DNA of 64,000 nucleotides from Paenibacillus sp. LHD-38 (lineage in GTDB: Bacteria; Bacillota; Bacilli; Paenibacillales; Paenibacillaceae): positions 1 to 64,000 of the forward strand of contig NZ_JAVIFU010000004.1 in the NCBI RefSeq assembly GCF_031157315.1. Direction: 5' to 3'. Each line of letters starts with the position of its first letter. Position 1 is the stretch's first letter. The position numbers were made by a program, and so were the translations under genes. Under the pieces are notes generated by a model, which did not search any database, had not been told where the DNA came from, and saw only the letters and a list, made by a program, of their open reading frames with translations. Below, piece by piece: positions 17,899 through 25,824 of the stretch.

Positions 17899-18091
17899 GC
17901 TACATTGTAGTTTGTACAACAGAATCAATTTTAGCCAAGCCTTCCCTAGCTACGATGCAGTTTGTGCAGTAGTTTGGCTCTTCTAAGGCGCATTCGGCGC
18001 TCAAAGGGCCGATTAGGCTGCATAAACTGCAGTGTAGGCAATGAATTGGAGAGTCGGCAAGGTTTCTGTTGTATTTTATACACTGTACGGC
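17899..18091. repeat. Long-hairpin repeat block B2
   Basis: Second block, with motifs near 17899 and 17949 (forward) and 18018 and 18064 (reverse). The linker AAGGCGCATTCGGCGCTCAA between motifs 2 and 3 can itself form a small hairpin (GGCGCATTCGGCGCT) and is shared by all B blocks. Confidence 0.78.
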
Positions 18092-18140
18092 TTAGTTGGA
18101 TCTGATTCGTAATTGTTTATTCCCGAAATGCCACACGTAA

Positions 18141-18334
18141 AGCTACATTGTAGTTTGTGCAACAGAATCGAGTATTAGCCAAGCCTTCGCTAGCTACGAT
18201 GCAGTTTATGCAGTGGTTTGGCGCTTTTAAGGCGCATTCGGCGCTCAAAGGGCCGATTAGGCTGCATAAACTGCAATGTAGGCGATGGATTGGAGAGTCG
18301 GCAAGGTTTCTGTTGTATTTTATACACTGTACGT
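18141..18334. repeat. Long-hairpin repeat block B3
   Basis: Third block, 242 bp after B2, with the same order. It is followed, like B1, by a roughly 85-bp spacer containing one extra reverse motif (18390-18412). The B2-B3 gap lacks this spacer, so the higher-order period alternates. Confidence 0.78.
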
Positions 18335-18473
18335 GTTGGAGTTGGGACAATGTCATAAATGGTTTGTCCCGGTAATGCCATGCGCCAAGCTTCTGTTGTA
18401 CTTAACACAGAACGGCTGATTTGGATCAGGCTAATAAATGGTTTGTTCCAGTTCTAATAATGCCGCACGTAAA

Positions 18474-18666
18474 GCTACATTGTAGTTTGTACTACAGAAT
18501 CGAATGTTAGCCAAGCCTTCCCTAGCTACGTTGCAGTTTGTGCAGTAGTTTGACTCTTCTAAGGCGCATTCGGCGCTCAAGGGTCTATTAGGCTGCATAA
18601 ACTGCAATGTAGGCTATGAATTGGCGGTTGGGAAAAAGCTTCTGTTGTATTCTATACACTGTACGC
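18474..18666. repeat. Long-hairpin repeat block B4
   Basis: Fourth block, ending 60 bp before the stop codon of the convergent-facing GH15 gene. Together 17465-18720 holds no credible gene; the short frames there are made of motif translations. Confidence 0.78.
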
Positions 18667-18727
18667 CCAAGCTGAGAGCTGATCGGGACTGTGCTGGGGC
18701 ATGCGATTCTCAGATCAGCAGCTAAGT

Positions 18728-20707
18728 TTATACTTGCGAATGGTTCGCTGCTGCTTCAAGGGAGGCTGCCGCTTCCGCGTCTGCGAGCATAAAGATCGTG
18801 AGAATAAACATCGCATGTGACCAAGTGAGCGGCACGACCCATGCGGTTTCGCCGGTATTTTTGTCTACTTGCTCAGGCAGCAGGCCGGTTTCGGTGCGAT
18901 GATCGATTGCCCATTTGAGCAATTGCTTTGCTTCGTCAAGGATTCCCGTTTGAATACGATAGTGTGCGAGCCACAACGTCGTGAGAATCCACGGATTGCC
19001 GCCGATATAGATGTCATCCTCATAACGCTTAATTCCGCCCACGCCTGGAACAGTTAATGCAGCCTCAACTGCGTCGGCCGTACTGCGCATATATGGGTGA
19101 TCTGCAGGTACGGCGCCAAACGGAACGGAGATGCCGAGCAGGCTGATATCGAGTACGTCGTCATGGTTGATGATGTGTTTTTGGTAGCCTTTGTTGCCTT
19201 CAGTCACATAACCGGTTGCGCCGTCCGCAAGGGCCTGCACGTATTTGCTTGAATGAACGGTGAGTTCTACGCCGCGGTAGAAGCTTCCGCCGGCTTCATT
19301 CCAGCACAGCTCTTTAATGGCAGCAGAAATCCGTTCTGCCGCAGCCGTCCATTCGGCAGCGAGCTCAGGCTTTCCAGCAAGCTCGGCAAAGCTGGCAGCC
19401 GCCGTCAAACCGCCGTATACAGCGGCGGAGGAGTAAGTATGCGAAGCTTCGCGTTCCTCCCATAAATCAATGCTTGGCTTAGGCAGGCCGTTCTCCGAGT
19501 TGATGAAGCTAATGAGGAAGGAAGCACCTTTCTCGACTGCGGGCCAAACCTGCTCCGCGAACTTCCCGTCCTTGTTCTCTAAGTAATGCTGCCACATTCC
19601 CCATATAATCGACGAACCCTCGTCGATTTGAAGTCCCCATGACGGAGCAAGGCTGCCGTCGTGATAGTGGCGCTGCTGCCATGAGCCGTCAGGCGACTGC
19701 GCTGTGAGCGTCCATGCATAGAAGCTGTCGGACAAGGCTCCAAGACCTGCTCTATCAAGCGCAGTTGTAATGAATGCGGCATCTCGGCCCCAACAGAACG
19801 AATATCCGCCACAGCGGACAAAATTTTCATCAAATTCCGGCGCAGCGATAATGCTGCCGGTTTGCTCGTCGGACATGAGTTTAAACATAAGCAGGGAACG
19901 GTCATACAGCTCTGAAATCTCAGTATCTTCAAATGGGCAAGGAGCAGCCGCTGCCAAAAAATCAAGCCAATAAGCCGTGGTTTCCGCGATCCATTGCGCG
20001 CTTTCCTTTTCTTTCGCTGCCCGCATTTGCTGCAATGCGCTTTGTTCGTCATGCCCGGCTGTCAAGTATACGGGAACGGTTACGGATGCACCTGCTGCAA
20101 GCGAGTCAATCTGCCATTTTAAAGCCCCGTCGGGCTTCATATCTATGTTATTTCCATTCAATTGGCCGCTCTGCGCGGAGTCCCAAGTAAGACCTGCTTG
20201 GTAACCTGTGCATACGTTTGCACTCGAAAGCGCAAAATAATACTTATGACGAAAATGAACCAAAGCGTCGTCAGCGGCAGCGAACAACGTTGTGTTGTAC
20301 AGCTGATTTTCGCTGACGAGGAAGGAGGAATGAACGATAAACGAGAAAGAAACGGGTTGATCGCTTGAATTCGTAAAGGTATACTCGCGTACAATCGTAT
20401 CTTGACCGGGAACCGCGAGATGCAGGCTGCTTACGTGAAGAGGCTGCTGTTCAGAACGGGCTTTAACGCGGAAAATATTCGTTTTGGCCACATATTCAGC
20501 CGTATGCTGCCAGCCATCTGCCTCTTCATCAAACCAAGAAACAGATGATTGCTCGAATTGAATACCGGTGCGAATGGCGTCAACATGCTGAGGCAGATCA
20601 ATATTCGGCCACCACAGGCGGTACATTTTTCCTGTGCGGCCAAACGATGCAAGAAACTTGGAATTGCCGATAATAGCGTCTACTAAATAAGGTTTTTTAT
20701 CTGACAT
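18728..20707 (-). CDS. Glycoside hydrolase family 15 glucoamylase
   Basis: A 659-residue intracellular glucoamylase-type enzyme (no signal peptide) releasing glucose from maltodextrin ends. An N-terminal beta-sandwich (about 1-260) is followed by an alpha/alpha-barrel. GH15 hallmarks: GYSFCWGRDAAFITTALDRAG, the catalytic Glu in WGLQIDEGSSIIWGMW, and VVPLTWSHAMFI near the end. ATG 20707 follows AAGGAG with 8-nt spacing; the frame is open further upstream but that part overlaps the regulator. It starts five bases after the LacI gene stop, so both form one operon, divergent from mdxEFG-amylase. Confidence 0.93.
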   Translation of the reverse strand: MSDKKPYLVDAIIGNSKFLASFGRTGKMYRLWWPNIDLPQHVDAIRTGIQFEQSSVSWFDEEADGWQHTAEYVAKTNIFRVKARSEQQPLHVSSLHLAVPGQDTIVREYTFTNSSDQPVSFSFIVHSSFLVSENQLYNTTLFAAADDALVHFRHKYYFALSSANVCTGYQAGLTWDSAQSGQLNGNNIDMKPDGALKWQIDSLAAGASVTVPVYLTAGHDEQSALQQMRAAKEKESAQWIAETTAYWLDFLAAAAPCPFEDTEISELYDRSLLMFKLMSDEQTGSIIAAPEFDENFVRCGGYSFCWGRDAAFITTALDRAGLGALSDSFYAWTLTAQSPDGSWQQRHYHDGSLAPSWGLQIDEGSSIIWGMWQHYLENKDGKFAEQVWPAVEKGASFLISFINSENGLPKPSIDLWEEREASHTYSSAAVYGGLTAAASFAELAGKPELAAEWTAAAERISAAIKELCWNEAGGSFYRGVELTVHSSKYVQALADGATGYVTEGNKGYQKHIINHDDVLDISLLGISVPFGAVPADHPYMRSTADAVEAALTVPGVGGIKRYEDDIYIGGNPWILTTLWLAHYRIQTGILDEAKQLLKWAIDHRTETGLLPEQVDKNTGETAWVVPLTWSHAMFILTIFMLADAEAAASLEAAANHSQV

Positions 20708-20711
20708 GGGG

Positions 20712-21740
20712 TCAGCTCCTTTTGGATATGTTCTGTATGGATGAATCGCGAACAATTAGTCTGTGCGGAATAATCATTCGGTTTTGATGCACACTCTCTT
20801 CTTGGATGAAACGGATCAGCATTTGCGATGCCGTATAGCCAAGCTGATAGGTTCCGATGTCAATGGAGCTGATCGGAGGCGTAGCCAGTTCTGATAGGGC
20901 AATATTATTGAAGCTGACAATGCTCAAATCTTCCGGAACCTTATAACCTAGCTCCGTCAGGCCGCGCAGTACGCCGAATCCGACAACATCATCGATGACG
21001 ACGAGGCCGCTTGGCCGCTCAGGCAAGCTCATCATGAAGGACATGGCGCGATAGCCGCTTTGTTGAAGAAATTCGCCCTCCACAATCCATTCCGATCGGA
21101 CCGGCAAGCCGGCTTCATGCATCGCCCGTCGGTAACCCTCCATCCGATCATGCGCAACCGTAAGCGCTGGCGGTCCGCTGACGAAGCCGATTCTTTCATG
21201 GCCCTGTAAAATTAAATGCTGAGTCGCATCATAGGCGGCCAACTCATTGTCATTGTCGACGGATAATATATTAGGACGATCCTCGGTCCGGCCAATCAAT
21301 ACGGTAGGGAAGCTATGTTTATTCAGCAGGTCGATTAAAGGATCATTTACCCGTGACGATAACAAAATTACGCCGTCTACCCGGCGTCCGAACACAAGGC
21401 GAGATACCGTTTCCATTTCATCGCTAGGAGAAGTTGCAGCCGCAAGCAGCATATCGTAGCCTGCTCTTGTCGATTGTGTCAGTATGCCGCGCAGCAATTC
21501 ACCGAAGAAAAAATCCTGAAAGAGCTCTTCGGCAGGGCGGGGCAGCATTATAGCCAGCGTTTGGGTTGTTTTTGAGACAAGGCTCTTCGCCATCACGTTT
21601 GGATGATAGCCCATTTCCTCCATAAACCGTTTGACCTTCTGCGTTGTAGCCTTACTTATGCGAGGGTGATTAGAAACGACCCTGGAAACCGTAGAAGGCG
21701 ACACTCCGGCAGCTTTAGCAATATCTTTAATGGTTACCAT
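20712..21740 (-). CDS. LacI-family regulator of the maltodextrin locus (MalR-like)
   Basis: A 342-residue repressor. The HTH is TIKDIAKAAGVSPSTVSRVV at the N-terminus with a hinge helix NVMAKSLVSKTTQ, then a periplasmic-binding-protein-like effector domain (FPTVLIGRTEDRPNILSVDND, VIDDVVGFGVLRGLTE, IVSFNNIALSELATPP). The chosen start ATG 21740 has GGAAGGG just upstream; the earlier in-frame ATG at 21758 would place that site inside the gene. The effector is probably maltose or maltodextrin by context. Operator-like sites are at 21826-21840, 21921-21938, 22058-22077 and 25832-25846. Confidence 0.9.
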   Translation of the reverse strand: MVTIKDIAKAAGVSPSTVSRVVSNHPRISKATTQKVKRFMEEMGYHPNVMAKSLVSKTTQTLAIMLPRPAEELFQDFFFGELLRGILTQSTRAGYDMLLAAATSPSDEMETVSRLVFGRRVDGVILLSSRVNDPLIDLLNKHSFPTVLIGRTEDRPNILSVDNDNELAAYDATQHLILQGHERIGFVSGPPALTVAHDRMEGYRRAMHEAGLPVRSEWIVEGEFLQQSGYRAMSFMMSLPERPSGLVVIDDVVGFGVLRGLTELGYKVPEDLSIVSFNNIALSELATPPISSIDIGTYQLGYTASQMLIRFIQEESVHQNRMIIPHRLIVRDSSIQNISKRS

Positions 21741-21815
21741 AGTAAGCCCTTCCCCCATTGCGCAATCATGCGTGCTTTATATGCTTCATCCTAATGCAAT
21801 TGTTGCCTAAAAGTA

Positions 21816-21844
21816 AATATATATGTTAGTTAAGCGTTTCACAA
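21816..21844 (-). promoter_or_regulatory. Promoter of the LacI-GH15 operon
   Basis: On the minus strand TTGTGA (-35), a 17-bp spacer and TATATT (-10). The spacer begins AACGCTTAAC, a weak LacI-type half operator, which would allow autoregulation. Confidence 0.6.
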
Positions 21845-21920
21845 ATGATAAAAAACTGAATGAGAGAGAGAAAAGCGAAGAAAAGAGGAGATAACCGAAT
21901 ATTTATTCCGAATATTGAAC

Positions 21921-21961
21921 TGTGCAAACGTTTTAACAAATGCACTGCCTTGTTGTATGAT
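21921..21961 (+). promoter_or_regulatory. Promoter of mdxEFG with overlapping LacI-type operator
   Basis: TTAACA (21933-21938), 17 bp, TATGAT (21956-21961) form a good sigma-A promoter. The operator-like TGTGCAAACGTTTTAACA (21921-21938) covers the -35. The leader to mdxE would be about 265 nt. Confidence 0.6.
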
Positions 21962-22057
21962 GAAGCCACGAATAGAACGCTTTCAAAGCAGTTCCTTCTG
22001 ACATGCATCGCGAAAAACGGCAAAAATGCTGATTGCGGAGCATTTTTTACAACAGGT

Positions 22058-22077
22058 TGTACAAACGTTTGCGCAAC
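22058..22077. promoter_or_regulatory. LacI/MalR-type operator in the mdxE leader
   Basis: TTGTACAAACGTTTGCGCAA is a near-perfect palindrome around ACG and the best operator in the region. It is about 100 bp downstream of the promoter, a position suited to road-block or looping with the site at 21921. Confidence 0.65.
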
Positions 22078-22233
22078 GCATGAAAAGAGCTGTTTCTAAT
22101 GGGAACAAGCGGCTGCGAGCGATAATCAAATGGATTGTACGAGGAATTCTGCTGTAAAGGATCATGAAGAACCGTTTGAACGGCGCCGATTCAGTAAAGG
22201 CATGGAACACATTATGGAGGGGGATCACCTAGC

Positions 22234-23559
22234 ATGAAAAAGTGGTTTGTAATGTCATTAATTGTTGCCTTATTTATCGTATCCGCATGCGGCGGCTCGA
22301 ACAACGGTGGGAAAACGGAAAATGCGGCTGACGCAACAAATGCTCCTGCGAACACGAACAACACAGCGGGGAATGCAAATGAAGGAGCAGCAGCTTCCGA
22401 AGAGATAACTCCAGAGGAAGGCGCATCCTTGCTTGTATGGGAAAGTAAAGAAGAGCGTCCTTTTGTCGAAGCAATCGCGAAGGAATTTACTGAAAAATAC
22501 GGAATCGAAATTAAATTCGAGGAAATCGGCGCAGGAGATCAAGTTAACAAGCTGGTTACAGACGGCCCTGCCGGTCTTGGCGCAGACGTTGTACTGTTCC
22601 CGCATGATAACCTTGGTAAAGCGGTTACGGCAGGATTGGTTTTGCCAAATGATTATTACGAAGAGCAATCCAAAAGCGCAAACTCGGAAATCGCCGTAAA
22701 TGCGGTAACTTATGACGGTGTGCTTTATGGATATCCGCGTTCGGTTGAAACCTATGCACTATTTTATAACAAAGCTCTAATCAAAGAAGCTCCAAAAACG
22801 TTTGAAGAGGTTGTTGAGTTTTCGAAGACATTCAATGACACGAAAAATAACAAATACGGTTTGATGTGGGATGTTGGTAACTTCTACTTCAGCTATCCGT
22901 TCATCTCGACAGGCGGCTATGTTTACGGCGATAACGGCCAGAACAAAGATGATATCGGTTTGAACACAGAAGGCGCCATTAACGGCCTGAAATACTACGG
23001 TTCCCTGAAAGACAGCATTTTGCCTTTGAACTCCGGCGATATCAACTACGATATTAAAAAAGGCTTGTTCACTGGCGGTACACTGGCAATGGATATTAAC
23101 GGTCCTTGGACAATTGGCGATTACAAAAACGCAGGAATCGATTTCGGCGTAGCGCCATTGCCGAGCATTAACGGCCAACCTGCTTCTTCCTTCTCGGGTA
23201 TTAAAGCTTGGTATGTAAACTCATTCTCGAAATACCCGAATGCTGCTCGTCTATTCTCTTACTTTGCATCGACTAAAGAAGCACAGCTGAAAAACTTTGA
23301 GCTGACGGGCGCAATTCCTGCTAACAATGAAGCTGCTGCGGATCCTGCCGTGCAAGGAAATGAAATCGTTAAAGGCTTCCTTGAGCAGTTCAACCAATCA
23401 ACGCCAATGCCATCCATCCCTGAGATGGGCAACGTTTGGAGTCCAATCGGTGCAGCCTTCGCTGACGTATGGAATTCAGGCAAGGATGCGAAAGAAGCGC
23501 TTGACAATGCCGTTCAACAAATCAAAGACGCTAACAACGGCGCCGCGGCAGCGAAATAG
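22234..23559 (+). CDS. mdxE: Maltodextrin-binding lipoprotein of ABC transporter
   Basis: A 441-residue extracellular solute-binding protein anchored as a lipoprotein. Signal peptide 1-18 ends in VSAC with lipid-modified Cys19, followed by a roughly 45-residue Asn/Ala/Gly-rich linker. The mature fold is MalE-like: LLVWESKEERPFVEAIAKEF, DVVLFPHDNLGKAVTAG, LYGYPRSVETYALFYNK, MDINGPWTIGDYKNAGIDFG and PNAARLFSYFAS. GGAGGGGG precedes ATG 22234. First gene of the mdxEFG-amylase operon; a strong hairpin follows it. Confidence 0.93.
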   Translation: MKKWFVMSLIVALFIVSACGGSNNGGKTENAADATNAPANTNNTAGNANEGAAASEEITPEEGASLLVWESKEERPFVEAIAKEFTEKYGIEIKFEEIGAGDQVNKLVTDGPAGLGADVVLFPHDNLGKAVTAGLVLPNDYYEEQSKSANSEIAVNAVTYDGVLYGYPRSVETYALFYNKALIKEAPKTFEEVVEFSKTFNDTKNNKYGLMWDVGNFYFSYPFISTGGYVYGDNGQNKDDIGLNTEGAINGLKYYGSLKDSILPLNSGDINYDIKKGLFTGGTLAMDINGPWTIGDYKNAGIDFGVAPLPSINGQPASSFSGIKAWYVNSFSKYPNAARLFSYFASTKEAQLKNFELTGAIPANNEAAADPAVQGNEIVKGFLEQFNQSTPMPSIPEMGNVWSPIGAAFADVWNSGKDAKEALDNAVQQIKDANNGAAAAK

Positions 23560-23567
23560 TATCAACT

Positions 23568-23610
23568 CATCGGGTTCACCCGCCGAATCGATTCGGCGGG
23601 TGAACCGATG
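23568..23610 (+). other. Intercistronic hairpin between mdxE and mdxF
   Basis: A roughly 21-bp stem with a single bulged G: CATCGGGTTCACCCGCCG pairs with CGGCGGGTGAACCGATG around AATCGATT. There is no T run, so it is not a classical terminator. Such stems after binding-protein genes commonly protect the upstream mRNA and give more binding protein than permease. Confidence 0.75.
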
Positions 23611-23663
23611 TTTATCATCCAGAGCAAGATGTTTTTTATATGAAAGGAAGGGAGTCAGGCGGG

Positions 23664-24977
23664 ATGAATCGTCATCGCAACACCGCGGCTTTATTGTCAC
23701 TGCTCGTAATGGGTCTTGGACAATTGTATAACCGTCAATTTATAAAGGGCATCATTATGCTCGCTGTCGAAGCGGCGGCACTTATGTATTTCATTCCGAA
23801 TTTAGGCAGAGCCATTTGGGGTGTCGTAACACTAGGCGATAAAACACAAGGACTAGAGAAAATTGGTAAAATCAGTGTTCGTGTAGAAGGGGATCATTCG
23901 ATCTTTCTGTTGATTAGCGGTTTGATTACATTATTGTTATTCGCGCTTTTTATCGTAATCTATATTATGAATATCCGCGATGCACATCGGGGGGGCAACC
24001 GAAGAGATGAAGGGATTAAGCCAACAAGCTTCAAGCAAACATTAGCTTATGTGATGGATCGTAGTTTTCCACACTTAATGCTGACGCTGCCGGCACTAGG
24101 AGTATTGTTCCTAACCATAATGCCGATCATCTTCATGGTCATGCTTGCTTTCACTAACTATGCGTCGCCTGATCATATTCCGCCGGCTAAACTGGTTGAC
24201 TGGGTAGGTTTTCAAACGTTTGCTAATCTGTTGACGCTCAAGACGTGGAGCCATACATTCGTAGGCGTATTTACTTGGACGATTGTTTGGGCGGTTATCG
24301 CGACGGTAACGACGTATTTCGGCGGCTTGCTGGTCGCTTTGCTCATCGAGCAGAAGGGGATTCGCTTCAAAAAATTATGGCGTACGATTTTCATTATTCC
24401 ATACGCGATTCCTCAGCTTATTTCCTTGCTGGTTATGAAAAATCTGTTTAACGGGCAATTCGGTCCGGTCAATCAATATTTAGGCTACTTCGGCATGGGC
24501 AAGCTGCCTTGGCTGACAGATCCTTTTTGGGCTAAGGTAACGGTTATCGTGGTTAATATGTGGATTGGTATTCCGGTGTCGATGGTACTTATTCTCGGTG
24601 TATTGACGGCTATTCCTAAAGACCTGTATGAAGCGGCCGACGTAGACGGGGCGACTGGCATCCAGAAATTCCGAATCATTACTTTACCATTTGTCTTGTT
24701 CTCGACTGCGCCGATTTTGATTACGCAATTCGCCGGCAACATGAACAACTTTAACGTTATTTTCTTGCTTACGAACGGCGACCCGGTTAAAGGGGACTAT
24801 CAATTTGCAGGCAGCACGGACTTGCTTGTAACCTGGCTGTATAAACTGACGCTTAACAATAGCCAATTCAATATGGCATCAGCGATCGGGATCATTATTT
24901 TCTTGATCGTGGCATCGTTCTCCATTTATAACTATCGCCGCTCGCGGTCATTCAAAGAGGAGGATATGATTCAATGA
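23664..24977 (+). CDS. mdxF: Maltodextrin ABC transporter permease
   Basis: A 437-residue inner-membrane permease of the MalF type. An N-terminal pair of helices (about 7-35 and 85-110) precedes the conserved block beginning at LPALGVLFLTIMPIIFMVMLAFTNY. The EAA loop is seen in LYEAADVDGATGIQKFRIITLP. ATG 23664 was chosen because GGAAGGGAG lies about 11 nt upstream; an earlier in-frame ATG at 23640 has none. It overlaps mdxG by four bases. The partner ATPase (MsmX-like) is not in the window, as is usual for this transporter class. Confidence 0.92.
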   Translation: MNRHRNTAALLSLLVMGLGQLYNRQFIKGIIMLAVEAAALMYFIPNLGRAIWGVVTLGDKTQGLEKIGKISVRVEGDHSIFLLISGLITLLLFALFIVIYIMNIRDAHRGGNRRDEGIKPTSFKQTLAYVMDRSFPHLMLTLPALGVLFLTIMPIIFMVMLAFTNYASPDHIPPAKLVDWVGFQTFANLLTLKTWSHTFVGVFTWTIVWAVIATVTTYFGGLLVALLIEQKGIRFKKLWRTIFIIPYAIPQLISLLVMKNLFNGQFGPVNQYLGYFGMGKLPWLTDPFWAKVTVIVVNMWIGIPVSMVLILGVLTAIPKDLYEAADVDGATGIQKFRIITLPFVLFSTAPILITQFAGNMNNFNVIFLLTNGDPVKGDYQFAGSTDLLVTWLYKLTLNNSQFNMASAIGIIIFLIVASFSIYNYRRSRSFKEEDMIQ

Positions 24978-25819
24978 AAATGGGCCGCAAAACCGCTAAC
25001 TTTGTTCGACTGACGCTGAGCTATTTCGTTCTGATCGTGATCGCCGTCTGCGCTATCTATCCTGCTCTTTGGGTGCTGCTATCATCACTCCGCCCGGGTA
25101 CGGCTCTATTTAGCGAGAGTCTTATTCCGGACTCCTTCACTATTGTACATTACAAGGAGTTGTTCAACAGCCCAAGCTTCCGCTATGGGGTTTGGTACAT
25201 GAATACGCTGAAAATCGCGACGTTAACGATGATTTTCTCCACGATACTTGTCACGCTCAGTATGTATGCCTTATCGCGTTTCCGCTTCCGCGGACGTAAG
25301 ATGACATTGACGATAATGCTCGTCCTTGGCATGTTCCCGGGCTTTATGAGCATGATCGCGATCTTCATTTTCTTACTGCAGCTAAACCTACTGGATACGC
25401 ACGCAGCCTTAATTATCGTATATTCCGCAGGTGCGGTGCTGGGCGGATTTGTCGTCAAAGGCTTCTACGATACGATTCCGCGGAGCTTGGATGAAGCGGC
25501 TCGAATCGACGGCGCTTCGCATTTGCAGGTTTTTGTGAAAATCATGCTTCCGCTGTCGCGTCCGATGCTGACGTATGTGGCGCTGACGACGTTTGCGGGC
25601 TCCTGGGTTGATTTTATTTTTGCCAGATTGGTGCTGCGCAGCAAAGACAACTGGACGCTTGCCGTCGGGATGTGGGACCTGGTCAACTCTTATCAAAATA
25701 GTAACTTTACGCTATTTGCCGCCGGTGCGGTCTTGATTGCCATTCCGATTACTTTGCTGTTCGTCTTCCTGCAGCGCTTCCTAGTGCAAGGATTGATGTC
25801 CGGCGCATCGAAAGGGTAA
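24974..25819 (+). CDS. mdxG: Maltodextrin ABC transporter permease
   Basis: A 281-residue MalG-type permease with six predicted membrane helices, the first at about 13-35. The EAA motif is RSLDEAARIDGASHLQVFVK, where the ATPase docks. The end QRFLVQGLMSGASKG is typical of the family. The start overlaps the mdxF stop (ATGA), so translation is coupled. It works with MdxF to move maltodextrins delivered by MdxE. Confidence 0.93.
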   Translation: MKMGRKTANFVRLTLSYFVLIVIAVCAIYPALWVLLSSLRPGTALFSESLIPDSFTIVHYKELFNSPSFRYGVWYMNTLKIATLTMIFSTILVTLSMYALSRFRFRGRKMTLTIMLVLGMFPGFMSMIAIFIFLLQLNLLDTHAALIIVYSAGAVLGGFVVKGFYDTIPRSLDEAARIDGASHLQVFVKIMLPLSRPMLTYVALTTFAGSWVDFIFARLVLRSKDNWTLAVGMWDLVNSYQNSNFTLFAAGAVLIAIPITLLFVFLQRFLVQGLMSGASKG

Positions 25820-25824
25820 AAGAA

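Noticed and set aside
570-18666. CRISPR array
   Set aside because: No constant direct repeat with unique spacers; the spacers are tandem repeats, the motifs alternate in orientation, and no cas gene is present.
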